Below, piece by piece: positions 45,346 to 46,215 of a stretch of DNA of 46,215 nucleotides. The DNA is from Choristocarpus tenellus KU-1152. Taxonomy: Eukaryota; Phaeophyceae. A program made the position numbers and the translations under genes. Where the stretch lies: positions 1-46,215 of the forward strand of contig CAXNAD020000021.1 in assembly GCA_964200185.2 (NCBI GenBank), written 5' to 3'. A model generated the notes under the pieces. The model ran no database searches. It worked only from the letters and a program-made list of their open reading frames with translations, and was not told the DNA's origin. Each line of letters begins with the position of its first letter. The first letter of the stretch is position 1.

Positions 45346-45865
45346 TGATGAGGCATGGATGAGCGCTGGATAGACAAAATGGAGTTGTCATATTCTTGTT
45401 GTGTGCGCACCCGCTGTTAACATCATGTAGATTTTGTCAGGAGGAAGAAAATGCAGAGACAGAGGGTACAACAGCATACCACAAAATATGTTACATGCAA
45501 ATATGGTACTGCTCCGCACTATTGATGTTGTATTTCTTTTCTTATGTTGACATCCTTCCTATAAAGCACTCTGTTGTTGTGTTAGTAGAGAAGAGACAAA
45601 TGATACAAAGAAAGGTACCTGGCCTTCTACTAGTACATATTTTGTACTCTTTGAGGTAGCTAGTACCAGTAGTAATATACTGATAAAGTTTTTGCAGTCG
45701 CCTCCTGCATCAACTTTGTCGTGCCAAAACTTTTGATCAACATTCATTTTTTTCATGAAAACTCGCTTGTTGTAATCGCACCAGAATGCTTAACCTTATT
45801 TGATGGGTCTCGGTTGATCAACTTACAGTAATCGTGAGAAATACAGGACCACACTTAAGTCAAGT

Positions 45866-46019
45866 AGTCCGCGCGCGCGAACCGCGCATTTAAGGAAGAT
45901 TTTGACGCCAGAAGAGACCATCTTCACCCGGAGAACGTGGGCGTTGTTGTTGTCTCTCCATTCTCTTTCCATTATTTCCCGTTTATGCGCTGTTGTCACC
46001 TGCTGGCTAAGGCTCACTC
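45866..46019 (+). promoter_or_regulatory. Putative promoter and 5' leader of the gene at 46020
   Basis: A GC-rich patch with CGCGCGCG and ACCGCGCA (45869-45888) stands out in the AT-rich surroundings, about 135-150 bp before the inferred ATG. Its position fits a core promoter, but no TATA box or known motif is clear. Confidence 0.35.
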
Positions 46020-46215
46020 ATGGGGACCCAGGTTTCTGAACCAGACAATCCATGCCAAGTCAAACGAGATATTCTGAAGGTGCAGGCCTCCTGTGAGACT
46101 TAATTTTCTTGTGCACCCTGTCCAATTTGGTGCACTTCATGCCTTTCTTGTTGGAATATATCAGGTGGTGAGCGATACTCATCCTGAAGAACCTTTCCAC
46201 AATTACTCTGGACAG
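46020..46215 (+). CDS. 5' exons of an unidentified gene, cut by the window edge
   Basis: Exon 1 (46020-46079) starts at an ATG and encodes MGTQVSEPDNPCQVKRDILK. It ends in phase 0 at GAAG/GTGCAG. Exon 2 starts at 46165 after ATATCAG and reads VVSDTHPEEPFHNYSGQ, open to the last base. Staying inside the first reading frame without splicing runs into a stop (ACT TAA) soon after the donor, which supports the intron. The family cannot be told from 37 residues. The gene is divergent from the kinase gene but 9 kb away. Confidence 0.5.

Larger units (their letters stand above)
36830..46019. other. 9.2-kb region without a convincing gene
   Basis: This lies between the divergent starts of the kinase gene and the gene at 46020. 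It contains three transposon copies (E, F, G), a C2H2 finger relic with Ser/Asp-rich DNA (38997-39550), an unidentified 135-codon open frame (39692-40096), a palindromic minisatellite (44575-44945) and an AT microsatellite. Stretches 36950-38900 and 43010-44570 show no recognisable coding segments beyond short weak frames. Confidence 0.55.

Overview
This window is nuclear DNA of a eukaryote with large, intron-rich genes. Coding sequence is a small part of it, exons are mostly 40-250 bases, and they are bounded by GT-AG (and two GC-AG) splice sites. Between them lie AT-rich introns carrying microsatellites, minisatellites, short CCCTAA tracts and a family of short inverted-repeat transposons. 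No prokaryotic operons, rRNA, tRNA or CRISPR were seen. The kinase belongs to the DYRK branch typical of plants and algae, and the small MGAGAS-starting protein is of a type common in algal protists. I infer a unicellular alga or related protist and cannot name the lineage.

Layout, left to right. (1) Minus strand, about 168-17360: a leucine-rich-repeat protein of the cysteine-containing FBXL/AMN1 type, with ten exons in the window and its 3' end beyond the left edge. The repeat register continues across every splice, even across a 9-kb intron (4790-13773) stuffed with transposons and duplications. (2) A 256-bp divergent promoter, 17361-17616. (3) Plus strand, 17617-18330: a two-exon gene for a 127-residue, probably N-myristoylated, mostly disordered protein. 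(4) A tail-to-tail gap, 18331-19389. (5) Minus strand, 19390-36829: a 21-exon gene for a DYRK-family kinase of about 1282 residues. Its C-terminal third is the kinase; its long N-terminal part includes a Glu/Asp-rich tract and segments I cannot assign. (6) A 9-kb region, 36830-46019, with no convincing gene but with transposon copies, zinc-finger and Ser/Asp relics and a palindromic minisatellite. (7) Plus strand from 46020: the first two exons of another gene cut by the right edge.

The exon models were built by hand from homology, splice consensus and codon phase. All introns of the LRR gene and all but one of the kinase gene join in phase with the best-looking sites; the exception is noted. 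I see no evidence that the genes form one pathway. The most unusual features are the long N-terminal extension of the kinase, the inverted-repeat element family, the palindromic minisatellite at 44.6-44.9 kb and GC-AG introns in two neighbouring unrelated genes.
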